A model generated the notes under the pieces. The model did not search any database. It saw nothing but the letters and a program-made list of their open reading frames with translations, and was not told the origin of the DNA. A stretch of 64,000 nt of DNA from assembly GCA_029252555.1 (NCBI GenBank), contig JAQXBF010000001.1, positions 1-64,000 on the forward strand. Reading direction: 5' to 3'. Shown here in pieces: positions 8,302-18,014 of the stretch. The stretch's first letter is position 1. Every line of letters begins with the position of its first letter. The stretch comes from Porticoccaceae bacterium (GTDB taxonomy: Bacteria; Pseudomonadota; Gammaproteobacteria; Pseudomonadales; Porticoccaceae). The position numbers and the translations under genes are program-made.

Positions 8302-9480
8302 ATGTCTAAAGCTATAGCTATTTTATCCGCAGCGCGCACGCCCATGGGTGGCATGATGGGTAGCCTGTCTTCAGTCGCATCCCCAGACTTAGGTGCGGTT
8401 GCTATTAACGCTGCACTAGAGCGCGCAGGGTTGGATAAAAATGATATCGATGAAGTGATTATGGGCTGCGTCCTTTCTGCGGGTCTGGGACAGGCTCCCG
8501 CTCGTCAGGCAGCGCTGGCAGCAGGTATAAATAAAGCCACAGCCTGCACCACCGTTAATAAAGTCTGCGGTTCGGCAATGATGTCAGTCATGATGGCTGG
8601 CAATGCCCTGCGCTCCGGCCAGTCAAAGGTTGTGGTTGCCGGTGGTATGGAAAGCATGAGTCGAGCCCCTTACCTGATACCTCAGGGCCGTCAGGGCTAT
8701 CGTTTTGGCAGTGCCGAGATGTTGGACCATATGCAGTATGACGGTTTACAGGATGCCTATCAGTCTGTGGCCATGGGTAACTTTGCTGAAAGCTGTGCTA
8801 ACAAGTATGAATTTAGCCGCGAAGATCAAGATGCCTATGCCATTGAGTCATTGAGACGTGCCAATGCTGCAATTGATCAGGGTCTATTTAGTGCCGAAAT
8901 AGCACCAGTTAGCATTGCCTCACGCAAAGGCGAGACTATTGTGGATACCGACGAACAGCCGGGCAATGCTCGCCCCGATAAAATTCCACAGCTGCGTCCT
9001 GCCTTTGCCAAAGATGGCACGGTTACGGCGGCTAATGCCAGCTCTATTTCAGACGGCGCTGCGGCACTGACATTAATGATGGCTGATGAGGCCGAAGCTC
9101 AAGGCCTAAAGCCGATTGCATTAGTTCACGGCTATGATCAGAGCGCCCAAGAGCCCGAATGGTTTACCACTGCGCCGGTCACCGCGATTAAAAAGACCTT
9201 AGAGCGAGTTGGCTGGGCTGTGGGCGACGTAGACCTTTGGGAAGTGAATGAAGCCTTTGCAGTGGTTGCCATGGCAGCACTCCACGAAATTGGTATGTCC
9301 CATGATAAGCTCAATGTAAATGGCGGTGCCTGTGCTCTGGGCCACCCCATTGGTGCCAGCGGCTCGAGAATTATTGTGACATTGATCCACGCGCTGCAGC
9401 AGCGGGGCGGCAAAAAAGGTATTGCCAGTCTGTGTATTGGTGGTGGTGAAGCGACTGCAATGGCGATTGAGTTATTGTAA
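8302..9480 (+). CDS. Acetyl-CoA C-acetyltransferase (thiolase)
   Basis: 392-residue thiolase that condenses or cleaves acetoacetyl-CoA/3-ketoacyl-CoA in the cytoplasm. The nucleophile is C89 in NKVCGSAMM; the C-terminal catalytic residues are H348 (GHPIGASG) and C378 (CIGGGEA). Length and sequence are closest to the biosynthetic/degradative AtoB/PhaA type. No PHB, mevalonate or fatty-acid oxidation partner genes are adjacent, so I give no gene symbol. It stands alone between sspB and a terminator. Confidence 0.93.
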   Translation: MSKAIAILSAARTPMGGMMGSLSSVASPDLGAVAINAALERAGLDKNDIDEVIMGCVLSAGLGQAPARQAALAAGINKATACTTVNKVCGSAMMSVMMAGNALRSGQSKVVVAGGMESMSRAPYLIPQGRQGYRFGSAEMLDHMQYDGLQDAYQSVAMGNFAESCANKYEFSREDQDAYAIESLRRANAAIDQGLFSAEIAPVSIASRKGETIVDTDEQPGNARPDKIPQLRPAFAKDGTVTAANASSISDGAAALTLMMADEAEAQGLKPIALVHGYDQSAQEPEWFTTAPVTAIKKTLERVGWAVGDVDLWEVNEAFAVVAMAALHEIGMSHDKLNVNGGACALGHPIGASGSRIIVTLIHALQQRGGKKGIASLCIGGGEATAMAIELL

Positions 9481-9523
9481 TAGTCCCATTAACTGGAGTT
9501 ATAAAACAGTAACCCCAGTTATA

Positions 9524-9555
9524 AAAAAACCCTGGCAGATTCCCAGGGCTTTTTT
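9524..9555. terminator. Intrinsic terminator between the thiolase gene and dolP
   Basis: Stem CCCTGG (9530-9535) / CCAGGG (9543-9548) with a short loop, preceded by seven A and followed by six T. The A run upstream and T run downstream let it work in both directions for the convergent genes. Confidence 0.85.
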
Positions 9556-9609
9556 GTATTCTGTCTAAGAGATTGTGCTAAAACTGATGGTGCTTAAAAA
9601 CAAAGATAT

Positions 9610-10176
9610 CTAGTCGATATATTCAAATACCTTAACCACTTTTCGAACACCGCTACTTTCGCTGGCAACATTTGACGCTAGCTCTGCGCTGACTCGATCA
9701 ATAGTACCCATCAGATAGACCACGCTATCCTCGGTGATAACTTCAATATTTGATGCTTTGACCTCTTCATTAAACACCAGCTTGGTTTTGATTTTGGCGG
9801 TCAGCATGGTGTCATTGGTGCGTGAAACAATCGACGTTTTACCGCGCACCTGAAGCTCGTTATGTACCTGACGCACATCCTTAAAGTCGCGGGCCACATC
9901 ACCAGCTAGAATCTTCATTTCATTGCTGGGGACTTCTCCGGTCAGCAGCACAACGCCATTAACCACATTGATATTGACATGAGACTTATCTAAATCCGGG
10001 TCTGCTTTCTTAATATTGACCCCAATATAGGTGTCCATTTTAATGTCGTCGAGGCTAGTTCCCACACTGGTACTGGTGGGGTCTGGAACTATGGGCTTGC
10101 TGGTCACAGTATTAACGACTGTGGTACATCCTGATAGCGCAAAAACCCCAATCAAAATAACGGCTAATGGTCGCAT
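9610..10176 (-). CDS. dolP: BON-domain outer-membrane lipoprotein, DolP (YraP) family
   Basis: 188 residues. A lipoprotein signal with lipobox LSGC (Cys17) is followed by two BON domains (about 45-115 and 120-188), each with the motif of a short conserved strand and Gly: VVNGVVLLTGEV and ITEDSVVYLMGTI. E. coli DolP is an outer-membrane lipoprotein that preserves envelope integrity and supports the BAM machinery. It lies one base downstream of diaA in the lpoA-yraN-diaA-dolP order known from E. coli. Confidence 0.92.
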   Translation of the reverse strand: MRPLAVILIGVFALSGCTTVVNTVTSKPIVPDPTSTSVGTSLDDIKMDTYIGVNIKKADPDLDKSHVNINVVNGVVLLTGEVPSNEMKILAGDVARDFKDVRQVHNELQVRGKTSIVSRTNDTMLTAKIKTKLVFNEEVKASNIEVITEDSVVYLMGTIDRVSAELASNVASESSGVRKVVKVFEYID

Positions 10177-10740
10177 TTACTCACCTCCAAAAATTTGCTG
10201 ATCTACCAGTGCACAGAGGCACTGAACTATCTGAAACTGCGCTGCTGTTGCCAGTTGGCCATCAAACTCTGCAGCGGGAATAATGACATCATTGTAACCG
10301 AGAGCGGCGGATAATAAATGGTCATTGGCTCCTGACAACAGGATAATGCTCATCCCTTTTTCAATCGCCGCTTCAACGGTTGTAATCAATGCCAGGCTAT
10401 TTTCTCCTGCGCTGACCACTAGTAACACATCGGCACTCTGGGCCTGCACCTGCACGCAATGAGCATATCGCTCTGCACCAAAACTATTGTCCACAAGGCG
10501 GTTGATATTTAGCGCTGGAAACCCTGGCCGCTCAATTTCAAAACCCTGAGCTAAATAATCTGTAAACAGCTGGGCCAACAGTGCCGCAGCCTTATCACCG
10601 CAACTAAAAATAGTATTACCAGCAAGCAGCGCCTGACTAATTTTGTCAGTGGCCAACGCCATAGGTTCAGAAAACGTATCACCGACCACCATGGTGGTTT
10701 CGATCAATTTCTGAAAGTGCTTAAAAATATACTGATCCAT
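10177..10740 (-). CDS. diaA: DiaA-like SIS-domain protein (DnaA initiator-associating factor)
   Basis: 187-residue SIS-domain protein of the GmhA/DiaA family. In E. coli, DiaA binds DnaA and promotes ordered initiation at oriC. The SIS core is visible as LLAGNTIFSCGDKAAALLAQ and ADVLLVVSAGENS. The isomerase-type sugar-phosphate loop (usually CGNGxSA) is altered to CGDKAAA, which argues against phosphoheptose isomerase activity. Placement between yraN and dolP supports DiaA. The start is ATG at 10740. Confidence 0.85.
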   Translation of the reverse strand: MDQYIFKHFQKLIETTMVVGDTFSEPMALATDKISQALLAGNTIFSCGDKAAALLAQLFTDYLAQGFEIERPGFPALNINRLVDNSFGAERYAHCVQVQAQSADVLLVVSAGENSLALITTVEAAIEKGMSIILLSGANDHLLSAALGYNDVIIPAAEFDGQLATAAQFQIVQCLCALVDQQIFGGE

Positions 10741-10791
10741 AAAGCCCTTGATAGTTAATACTACACTCTGCGGTTATCACACGCTGTATAG

Positions 10792-11199
10792 TTAACTTAT
10801 AATATTCTGAATCCATTCAATATCATACTTTAGTGTGGCAGCCGCTGGTTGAATTTTAGCTGGGCTAATCACCACGGCATAAAATCGCGCTGCAGTATTT
10901 GATCTATAGCCCTGATGTTGCAAATACACCAAAGCTGCAGTTCCAAGCCGCCGGCATTTTGCCTGAGTGATAGATTCCGCTGCTCTGCCAAAGGCATTGG
11001 AGCGACGGAAGCGCGCCTCGACAAAACCCAGAGTATTCTTGTCTTTCATTATCAGGTCAATTTCACAACGACGGGCACGAAAATTTTGGCCTTATAAATT
11101 TAACCCTTGATCCACCAGATACTGGCAGGCTAGCTTTTCGGCCTCGCTACCTGAGAGATATTTTTGGCGAATCTGTGTTCTATTACTCGCTCTTTCCAT
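10792..11199 (-). pseudogene. yraN: YraN/UPF0102 gene interrupted by an in-frame stop
   Basis: Reading from the ATG at 11199 gives a UPF0102 protein of expected length (135 codons plus stop), but codon 36 (11094-11092) is TAA. Both sides are clearly the same protein in one frame: before the stop SEAEKLACQYLVDQGLNL, after it GQNFRARRCEIDLIMKDKN and FVEARFRRS, matching the nuclease-like core (E-x-D ... E) of YraN. A single nonsense change is enough to explain it. An 85-residue piece could start at 11049 but would lack the conserved EID segment. The neighbours lpoA, diaA and dolP are intact. A sequencing error is the main alternative. Confidence 0.82.
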
Positions 11200-11285
11200 T
11201 AGCCTGGCTGTCCTTTATCTAGAATGTAGTCACTGTACTTATTCAATGCGCTTATTCACGATACTTAGCCACTGTGCTTTGACGA

Positions 11286-13124
11286 TTAGGGGGGCAATTC
11301 AATAACTTTACCTCGCCGAAATTCGGCCCACTTTTGCTGGCGGACAATCACACCCTCAGAGAGGGATAGAATACCGGTGGCGCCAAATAATGGCATCGCT
11401 TGCTCTGACTGCAAGTCATTGAGGTTTCTATGTAGTAAGAACGCATCGTGCCCCACGGCATAGAGATGTCTATAGGCGGTATGGAGCCGCCGATCCGGTT
11501 TTAATTCATTGGCGAGATGACCGGGCAGGGTCCAGGGCATAGCGCTAAATTCAACACCGGTTAAATCTCGATCCAAACCGGCCTGCTCAATACCGTTATA
11601 AATATGGGAGGTTGCCACCACAGGCACCTCGGAGGCATATAGAAAATCCAATGCAGGTTTAATCTGTCGCGCCACCACCGGGTAGCCCAGAATTACCACT
11701 AAATCCAGATCCTGTCGGCGCCGAGCCTTTGACTTAATACGGCTGTTAACAAAGCGTTTGACTTGCAGTGCCCGCTCTTCACTGAGATCAATCAGCAATG
11801 GCGGCTTTAAAAGGGGCGTAAAGTCTTTCACTGATGACGGGTAGGCGACCTGATCCAGAACAGTGCCACCCTTTTGCCTCCAGTACTCATTAAAGAATGC
11901 GGTCGAGCGTGTTCCCCAGCCATTATTGGGGGCAACCACCAGCACATTGCGTTTTCCCTGAAGCCAGGCTCGATCGGCGATTTGAGCCATTTCGTCCTCA
12001 GGAGCGAGGCCAAATTGAAACAGATTTTCCGGCTGGGTCAGGCCGCTGGTATCCACCCGATTAAGACTCAGAGTAGGTACTGGCAATGTGGAGACTAGCA
12101 ACAGCGCCTCGACTTCAGATTGGCGCATGGGCCCAATAATCATCTCGGCACCATCTTCTACCGCATTGTTATAAGCTCTTTGCAGTGACTGTACGCTGGT
12201 ATCATAGACGCGAATTTCAGGGGCATCTGCCGAGATATTCTCATCCAAAAATTGGTAGTAGGCACCCATAAAGCCATCGAGCAAGGTGTAGCTGGGGACT
12301 TCATATTGCTCCTGCAGCGGCAGTAGTAGTGCTACTTGAGAGGGGGCGGCGTTGCGTTTTAATTGTTTTAAAGCAATTGGCGCTGTCTTAGCTGCCGGGT
12401 GGCTTCTCCAGCGCAGCTGCCAATTTTCAAAGGCCAGCTCCTTTGCCTGAGCATTAGCCTGATACTTGCGATTTAATTGGGCCAGTTGTAACCAGCCTGC
12501 CAAAACAGCATTTCTATGGGTTTGGCCCTTTTGTAAATAGCTGTAGGGCAGCAATGTTAGCTGGTGCCATACACTGTTGTGTACTGCACGAATGTCTTGT
12601 TTTTTCTTGAGAAGCCCCACCAAACCAATGGAATTAAGCAGGCCCTGCTCGATATTACCCAGTGCAAAATTGGCCTCGGCCTGTAGGCTGAGACTGTGCT
12701 TCTGTAATTGGGTATTGAAGGTTTTGCTGAGATTGGCAAACCGGTCTTGCCCAAGGCGAGAAGCGGTACTCTGGGGCTTACCCAAGCTAAGATCGAGCTC
12801 CGCGGCAAACAGGCTGAATTCTGTATATTGAGGGTCGCTGAGTTGTTGGGTGACGACCAACCCCAATACCTCGGCACTTCTGGGTAAATCTCCCGCATTA
12901 GCGAACATTACCGCAGCATCAAAAATACGATTGTCGGCGTTGTCAGATAAGGGAGCAGACTCCAGCAATGCTTGAGCTTCTTGCAGCACATTAATATCTG
13001 CGACTTCCACGCCAGCAAAGACTGGTACCCGCACAGTATCTTTGGTTGTGGTTGGCGCACAGCCACTAATAAAGGCTAAGATGCTCACCGCAAAGACAAT
13101 TAATGGAAGACGCTTTTTATTCAT
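11286..13124 (-). CDS. lpoA: Penicillin-binding protein activator LpoA
   Basis: 612-residue outer-membrane lipoprotein. The signal peptide ends in lipobox ISGC (Cys22). An N-terminal helical TPR-like domain (about 30-255) is followed by a periplasmic binding protein-like domain (about 260-605) with VALLLPLQEQYEVPSY, GAEMIIGPMRQSEVEALL and NVLVVAPNNGWGTRSTAFF. In E. coli LpoA activates PBP1A during peptidoglycan synthesis. Its ATG (13124-13122) overlaps the ATG of the divergent rsmI, so any promoter for lpoA must lie inside rsmI. The gene heads the lpoA-yraN-diaA-dolP group. Confidence 0.93.
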   Translation of the reverse strand: MNKKRLPLIVFAVSILAFISGCAPTTTKDTVRVPVFAGVEVADINVLQEAQALLESAPLSDNADNRIFDAAVMFANAGDLPRSAEVLGLVVTQQLSDPQYTEFSLFAAELDLSLGKPQSTASRLGQDRFANLSKTFNTQLQKHSLSLQAEANFALGNIEQGLLNSIGLVGLLKKKQDIRAVHNSVWHQLTLLPYSYLQKGQTHRNAVLAGWLQLAQLNRKYQANAQAKELAFENWQLRWRSHPAAKTAPIALKQLKRNAAPSQVALLLPLQEQYEVPSYTLLDGFMGAYYQFLDENISADAPEIRVYDTSVQSLQRAYNNAVEDGAEMIIGPMRQSEVEALLLVSTLPVPTLSLNRVDTSGLTQPENLFQFGLAPEDEMAQIADRAWLQGKRNVLVVAPNNGWGTRSTAFFNEYWRQKGGTVLDQVAYPSSVKDFTPLLKPPLLIDLSEERALQVKRFVNSRIKSKARRRQDLDLVVILGYPVVARQIKPALDFLYASEVPVVATSHIYNGIEQAGLDRDLTGVEFSAMPWTLPGHLANELKPDRRLHTAYRHLYAVGHDAFLLHRNLNDLQSEQAMPLFGATGILSLSEGVIVRQQKWAEFRRGKVIELPP

Positions 13125-13971
13125 GAACTCTAATCATTCCGGTACGTTATATATAGTCGCGACACCCATCGGCAACCTGGGTGATATGGTACCCCGCGCA
13201 GTAGAGACTCTCCAGTCTGTGAGTGTAATCGCCTGTGAGGACACTCGCCACAGTAAAAAGCTGCTCGACCACTTTAGTATAGAGAAACCGTGCATTGCTT
13301 ATCATGATCATACGGACAAAAAGTCCAGCCACAATATCCTCAAACGGTTGCTCGGGGGAGAAGATGTGGCGCTTATTTCCGATGCCGGAACACCCCTAAT
13401 CTCCGACCCCGGCTACAGGCTGGTATCTGAGGCGCGACAGCAGGGCTATAGCGTGATACCTATCCCAGGGGCCTGCGCGGCTATCGCGGCACTTAGTGTG
13501 GCTGGCCTGCCCACAGATAAATTCAAATTTATTGGTTTTTTGCCCGCCAAGACTGGCCAGCGCAAAACGTCGCTAGCGGCTATTAAAGGCAGCACAGAGA
13601 CTATGGTTTGCTATGAAGCGCCCCATCGCATTGCCGATACTATCGCCGATATGGTCGAGGTTTTTGGTGCTGAACGGCCCGCTTTTATGGGGCGGGAAAT
13701 CAGCAAAACCTTCGAGACCTATCTGCAAGGCACCATGGCAGAGCTTTTACAACTGGTCAAAGCCGATAGCAATCAGCAGCGCGGAGAAATTGTACTAGTG
13801 GTTGGTGGCGCAGAAGAGGATAGCGAAACTGTCTCATTGGATGCCGAAAAAATTCTCGGCTTATTACTAAAAGAGCTTCCATTAACCAAAGCTGCCTCCA
13901 TCTCCGCGAAAATTACTGGCGGTGATAAGAAACAGCTCTACCAGCTTGGCCTCTCCCTACAAAACAAATGA
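13123..13971 (+). CDS. rsmI: 16S rRNA (cytidine(1402)-2'-O)-methyltransferase RsmI
   Basis: 282 residues. RsmI 2'-O-methylates C1402 in the decoding centre of 16S rRNA using S-adenosylmethionine. Conserved segments: LYIVATPIGNLGDM, ACEDTRHSKKLL, LISDAGTPLISDPGYRLV and PGACAAIAALSVAGLP. The ATG at 13123 sits in TCATGA, so it overlaps the lpoA start on the other strand by two bases. The open frame upstream lies within lpoA and does not look like family sequence. The Shine-Dalgarno match is weak. Confidence 0.95.
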   Translation: MNSNHSGTLYIVATPIGNLGDMVPRAVETLQSVSVIACEDTRHSKKLLDHFSIEKPCIAYHDHTDKKSSHNILKRLLGGEDVALISDAGTPLISDPGYRLVSEARQQGYSVIPIPGACAAIAALSVAGLPTDKFKFIGFLPAKTGQRKTSLAAIKGSTETMVCYEAPHRIADTIADMVEVFGAERPAFMGREISKTFETYLQGTMAELLQLVKADSNQQRGEIVLVVGGAEEDSETVSLDAEKILGLLLKELPLTKAASISAKITGGDKKQLYQLGLSLQNK

Positions 13972-13996
13972 ATCTCTACCTATATCGTGCGAGACA

Positions 13997-16282
13997 TCAG
14001 CTGCTCGCAGATAGTGACCCCGCCTGAATATCGGCCACAGTCAGCGCCGTCATATTAAAGATCCCCCGGGAAGATACCGAAGGAATCACAATATGTGCCG
14101 GCTTACGGAAGCCATTAATAAACGGACCAATCAGCAGAGCATCTGTCAGTGATCTAATCAGGCCCATGGCAATATTGCCCGCATCTAAATTAGGCATCAC
14201 CAACACATTAGCGCGGCCAGTTAAATTAGCCTGAGAATAAATAGTGTCTCGCAATTGAGGGTTGAGTGCGCTCAATACATGCATCTCGCCATCGATCTGC
14301 AAATTTGGGTAGGCGCTACGCAGCATATTGCCTGCACTGCGCACCTTTTTAGCCGAAGCATTATTCGATGTGCCAAAGTTTGAGTGGGATAGCAGCGCCA
14401 CCTTGGGTTCAATGCCAAAACGCTTAACCAAATCAATACTGGCCTCAGTGATTTTTACCAGCTCTGCGTCAGTGGGGTCTACATTCATGGCGGTGTCGGC
14501 CAAAAACAGCGGGCCATCAGGCATTAGCAGTACCGCTGCCGAACTTACAAGCTGGTTCTTATCCCCTGGCCCAAGCAAATGCATAATCTCACGCAGATGA
14601 AAATCAAACCGGCCCACCTTGCCACAGATTAGGCCATCGGCTTCGTTGCGCGCTACCATGACAGCGGCGATAGCGGTGTTATCGTCACGCATAATTTTGC
14701 GGGCGGCATCAACAGAGACACCATTGCGGCCCACCATCTCATGGTAATAGGAGGCGTAGGCTTCATGTTTATCATTATTACTGGGGTCAAAAATCTCGAC
14801 CTCTTGGTCCAGATCAATACGCAGACCCAAGCGATCAATTTTGACTTCCATGCCAGCCCGCCGGCCGATCAAAATAGGCTTGGCAATATTCTCATCAATC
14901 ACAGCCTGGACCGCCAGCAACACATCATCATTCTCACCTTCGGCGTAAACAATACGAGCGGGAGACTTTTTCGCCACCTCAATAATTGGCTGCATAAACA
15001 GGCCAGCCTGATTGACAAACTCATGTAATGTCTGGCGATAGGCTTCTAGGTCTTCGATAGGGCGGGTAGCAACGCCGCTGCGCATAGCCGCTTTCACCAC
15101 CGCCATTGGCACATCCTCAATCAGGCGCGGGTCGAAGGCTTTAGGAATAAGATATTCCGGGCCAAATTTAAGCTGCTCGTCGGCATAGGCCGCAGCCACA
15201 ACATCCGAAGTCTCCTTAGTCGCCAAATCGGCAATAGCGCGTACCGCCGCCATTTTCATTTCTTCGTTGATGGTGGATGCTCCGCAATCCAGAGCGCCTC
15301 GAAAGATAAACGGAAAACACAGAACATTATTGACCTGATTTGGGTAGTCCGAGCGGCCGGTGGCCAGAATCGCATCTGGGCGTGCAGCCATGGCATCTTC
15401 TGGCATAATTTCCGGAACAGGGTTCGACATCGCCAAAATAATGGGCTTTTTACCCATTTTTTTCAGCAGATCGCCATTTAGAACACCGGGGCCAGATAGG
15501 CCCATAAATAAATCAGCACCCTCAATGGCATCCTCAATGGTGCGGTCACTCGTCTCAACCGCATAGCCTTCCTTCCAGGAGTTCATACCTTCTGTGCGGC
15601 CAGCATAGATAACTCCAGTGCGATCGATCATGCGTATATTTTTTTTCTGCAGACCCATGCTCACCAGCAGATCAACACAGGCAATGCTGGCCGCACCAGC
15701 GCCGGAGACCACTAGTTTTACTTCTTTAAACTCTTTCTCGACAATACGCAGGCCATTGTAGATAGCGGCCGCAGCAACAATTGCGGTGCCGTGTTGGTCG
15801 TCATGAAACACAGGAATTTTCATGCGCTGGCGAAGTTTTTCTTCCACCATAAAACATTCCGGAGCCTTGATGTCTTCAAGATTAACGCCACCAAAGGTGG
15901 GTTCAAGGCTAGCAATAATATCCACCAGCTTATCCACATCGGTCTCATCTACTTCAATATCAAAGACATCAATATTGGCAAATTTCTTAAATAGAACGGC
16001 CTTGCCTTCCATCACGGGTTTGGAGGCCAGTGGGCCGATATTGCCAAGCCCCAGCACAGCGGTGCCATTGGTAATAACGGCTACCAGATTACCCCGAGAG
16101 GTGACAGATGCCACTTCGGTGGGGTTCTCAGCAATCAGTTCACAGGCATGGGCAACCCCAGGTGAATAGGCCAAAGACAGGTCTCTTTTATTGGCTAGCG
16201 GTTTAGTTGGCCTAATTTCAAGTTTTCCCGGTAACGGATGTGTATGATATTTAAGAGCGCTTTCTTTAAAAGAGTCTGTCAT
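13997..16282 (-). CDS. maeB: NADP-dependent malic enzyme (malate dehydrogenase, oxaloacetate-decarboxylating)
   Basis: 761-residue two-domain malic enzyme. Residues 1 to about 420 form the catalytic domain ([29 protein letters not shown], the NAD(P)-binding [12 protein letters not shown]). Residues about 430-761 are a phosphotransacetylase-like domain, which in this family is regulatory and senses acetyl-CoA rather than catalysing acetyl transfer. It converts malate to pyruvate and CO2 and supplies NADPH. An AAGGAAG ribosome site precedes the ATG. It is convergent with rsmI (25-bp gap) and divergent from the AGCS symporter. Confidence 0.95.
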   Translation of the reverse strand: MTDSFKESALKYHTHPLPGKLEIRPTKPLANKRDLSLAYSPGVAHACELIAENPTEVASVTSRGNLVAVITNGTAVLGLGNIGPLASKPVMEGKAVLFKKFANIDVFDIEVDETDVDKLVDIIASLEPTFGGVNLEDIKAPECFMVEEKLRQRMKIPVFHDDQHGTAIVAAAAIYNGLRIVEKEFKEVKLVVSGAGAASIACVDLLVSMGLQKKNIRMIDRTGVIYAGRTEGMNSWKEGYAVETSDRTIEDAIEGADLFMGLSGPGVLNGDLLKKMGKKPIILAMSNPVPEIMPEDAMAARPDAILATGRSDYPNQVNNVLCFPFIFRGALDCGASTINEEMKMAAVRAIADLATKETSDVVAAAYADEQLKFGPEYLIPKAFDPRLIEDVPMAVVKAAMRSGVATRPIEDLEAYRQTLHEFVNQAGLFMQPIIEVAKKSPARIVYAEGENDDVLLAVQAVIDENIAKPILIGRRAGMEVKIDRLGLRIDLDQEVEIFDPSNNDKHEAYASYYHEMVGRNGVSVDAARKIMRDDNTAIAAVMVARNEADGLICGKVGRFDFHLREIMHLLGPGDKNQLVSSAAVLLMPDGPLFLADTAMNVDPTDAELVKITEASIDLVKRFGIEPKVALLSHSNFGTSNNASAKKVRSAGNMLRSAYPNLQIDGEMHVLSALNPQLRDTIYSQANLTGRANVLVMPNLDAGNIAMGLIRSLTDALLIGPFINGFRKPAHIVIPSVSSRGIFNMTALTVADIQAGSLSASS

Positions 16283-16514
16283 CGGTAATTCTTCCTTAGG
16301 GGCAAATAATATGAGGAGTCGGTGCTATGCTATCGTGACCGTGCCATTTCAACTGTCAGTTTTTCCTGGCGGCATTTTAGCAATTAAGGCCATTAAATAG
16401 CCATCGAGAGGGCATATGTACTTGTAATACCCACCGATTAGTAAAAGAATACTGACTCTATCTGCAGTCAAATCGCTAGGGGACATAAACAATAACAACA
16501 AGAGAGGAATAATC

Positions 16515-17945
16515 TTGGAAGCATTTCTGGGTCAAATTAATTCTATCATCTGGAGCTCTGCACTGATTTACCTGTGTTTAGGTACCGGTCTGTATTTTTC
16601 TGTACGTACAAAATTTTTACAGGTGCGCCACTTTCGCCATATGTTAAATATTATGCGTGAGGGCCGCGCCTCCGACTCAGGTGTCTCCTCTTTTCAGGCA
16701 CTGGCTATGTCTCTCTCTGGTCGTGTAGGTACGGGCAATATTGCCGGTGTGGCCACCGCGATTGCCATGGGTGGCCCCGGGGCTGTTTTCTGGATGTGGA
16801 TGGTGGCCTTCCTGGGTGCATCAACGGCTTATGTTGAAGCAACTCTCGCGCAGATTTATAAAGAGAAAGACGACAACGGCGAGTACCGTGGTGGCCCAGC
16901 TTACTTTATCGAAAAAGCGATGGGGCAAAATTGGTACGCCTGGTTATTTGCTGTGGCTACCATTATTGCCGTGGGTTTCTGTCTGCCGGGTATTCAAGCC
17001 AACAGTATTGTTGCAGCCATGGGCAACGCTTGGAGCGTACCGCCAATAGCAACATCATCCTTTATTGCATTAGGTGTTGCGCTGATTATTTTTGGTGGTG
17101 TAAAACGTATTGCTCATTTTGCTCAGGTTGTGGTTCCGGCTATGGCTGTGGGTTATATCCTGATTGCATTCACAGTGATGGGCGCCAATATTGAACAGTT
17201 TCCCGCAGTGGTAAAACTCATTATTAATAGCGCCTTTGGTTTGGATGCAGGCTTTGGCGCTATTATTGGTATGGCGGTTCAGTGGGGCGTTAAGCGCGGT
17301 GTTTATTCCAACGAAGCAGGGCAAGGTACTGCCCCCCATGCAGCGGCTGCAGCAGAGGTTTCTCATCCAGCTAAACAGGGGCTAGTGCAGGCTTTCTCTG
17401 TCTATGTGGATACGCTTTTAATCTGTACGGCGACCGCTTTTATGATTCTGATGACCGGCCTTTACAATGTGCAGGGTGCAAAGGGAACCATGCTCTACGA
17501 AGGCCTGTCCGGTTATGAGGCTGGCCCAGCCTATGTGCAAAGTGCTTTCGATACGGTACTGCCGGGTTTTGGCAGTGGTATTTTGGCTATCTCGCTACTG
17601 TTCTTTGCCTTCACCACTATTATTGCTTACTACTATATTGCCGAAACCAATGTGATGTTTATCAACCGCAAAGTGCATCGCCCATGGTTAGTGCTGTTCC
17701 TCAAGGCGTTGGTATTGACTTCAGTGATGTATGGCGGCCTAAAGAGTGCCAATATCGCTTGGGCGCTAGGTGATATAGGTGTGGGGCTTATGGCTTGGTT
17801 GAATATTGTCGCGATACTTATTCTGCAAAAACCAGCCATGCTGGCATTGAAAGATTATGAGGTCCAGTTGAATGAAGGCTTGGACCCAGTGTTTGACCCT
17901 GAAAAAGTAGGTATTGAAAAAGCAGATTTCTGGCTTAAGAGATAG
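16515..17945 (+). CDS. Sodium:alanine (AGCS family) symporter
   Basis: 476-residue inner-membrane protein with about 10-11 membrane segments. The family motif is visible: ALAMSLSGRVGTGNIAGVAT and GGPGAVFWMWMVAFLGA, then EYRGGPAYFIEKAMG and WGVKRGVYSNEAGQGTAPHA. AGCS carriers import alanine or glycine with Na+. The start is a TTG at 16515 with a strong AGAGAGGAA ribosome site 8-9 bases upstream; there is no ATG nearby. The gene is monocistronic, bounded by a 232-bp spacer upstream and a terminator downstream. I see no recognisable glycine-riboswitch fold in that spacer. Substrate specificity is inferred from the family. Confidence 0.92.
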   Translation: MEAFLGQINSIIWSSALIYLCLGTGLYFSVRTKFLQVRHFRHMLNIMREGRASDSGVSSFQALAMSLSGRVGTGNIAGVATAIAMGGPGAVFWMWMVAFLGASTAYVEATLAQIYKEKDDNGEYRGGPAYFIEKAMGQNWYAWLFAVATIIAVGFCLPGIQANSIVAAMGNAWSVPPIATSSFIALGVALIIFGGVKRIAHFAQVVVPAMAVGYILIAFTVMGANIEQFPAVVKLIINSAFGLDAGFGAIIGMAVQWGVKRGVYSNEAGQGTAPHAAAAAEVSHPAKQGLVQAFSVYVDTLLICTATAFMILMTGLYNVQGAKGTMLYEGLSGYEAGPAYVQSAFDTVLPGFGSGILAISLLFFAFTTIIAYYYIAETNVMFINRKVHRPWLVLFLKALVLTSVMYGGLKSANIAWALGDIGVGLMAWLNIVAILILQKPAMLALKDYEVQLNEGLDPVFDPEKVGIEKADFWLKR

Positions 17946-17966
17946 GCTAGAAATTGATGTTGGCGG

Positions 17967-17999
17967 GCCCCTGCAAAGCGCACTTTTTAGGGGCTTTTT
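17967..17999 (+). terminator. Intrinsic terminator after the AGCS symporter gene
   Basis: Stem GCCCCT (17967-17972) / AGGGGC (17989-17994) with a 16-base loop, followed by TTTTT. It lies 21 bases after the stop and 15 bases before the end of convergent rnt. Confidence 0.7.
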
Positions 18000-18014
18000 G
18001 CTGTTGAGTGTCTC

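Noticed and set aside
16283-16514. Glycine riboswitch before the AGCS symporter gene
   Set aside because: I could not find the conserved glycine-aptamer core in this spacer.
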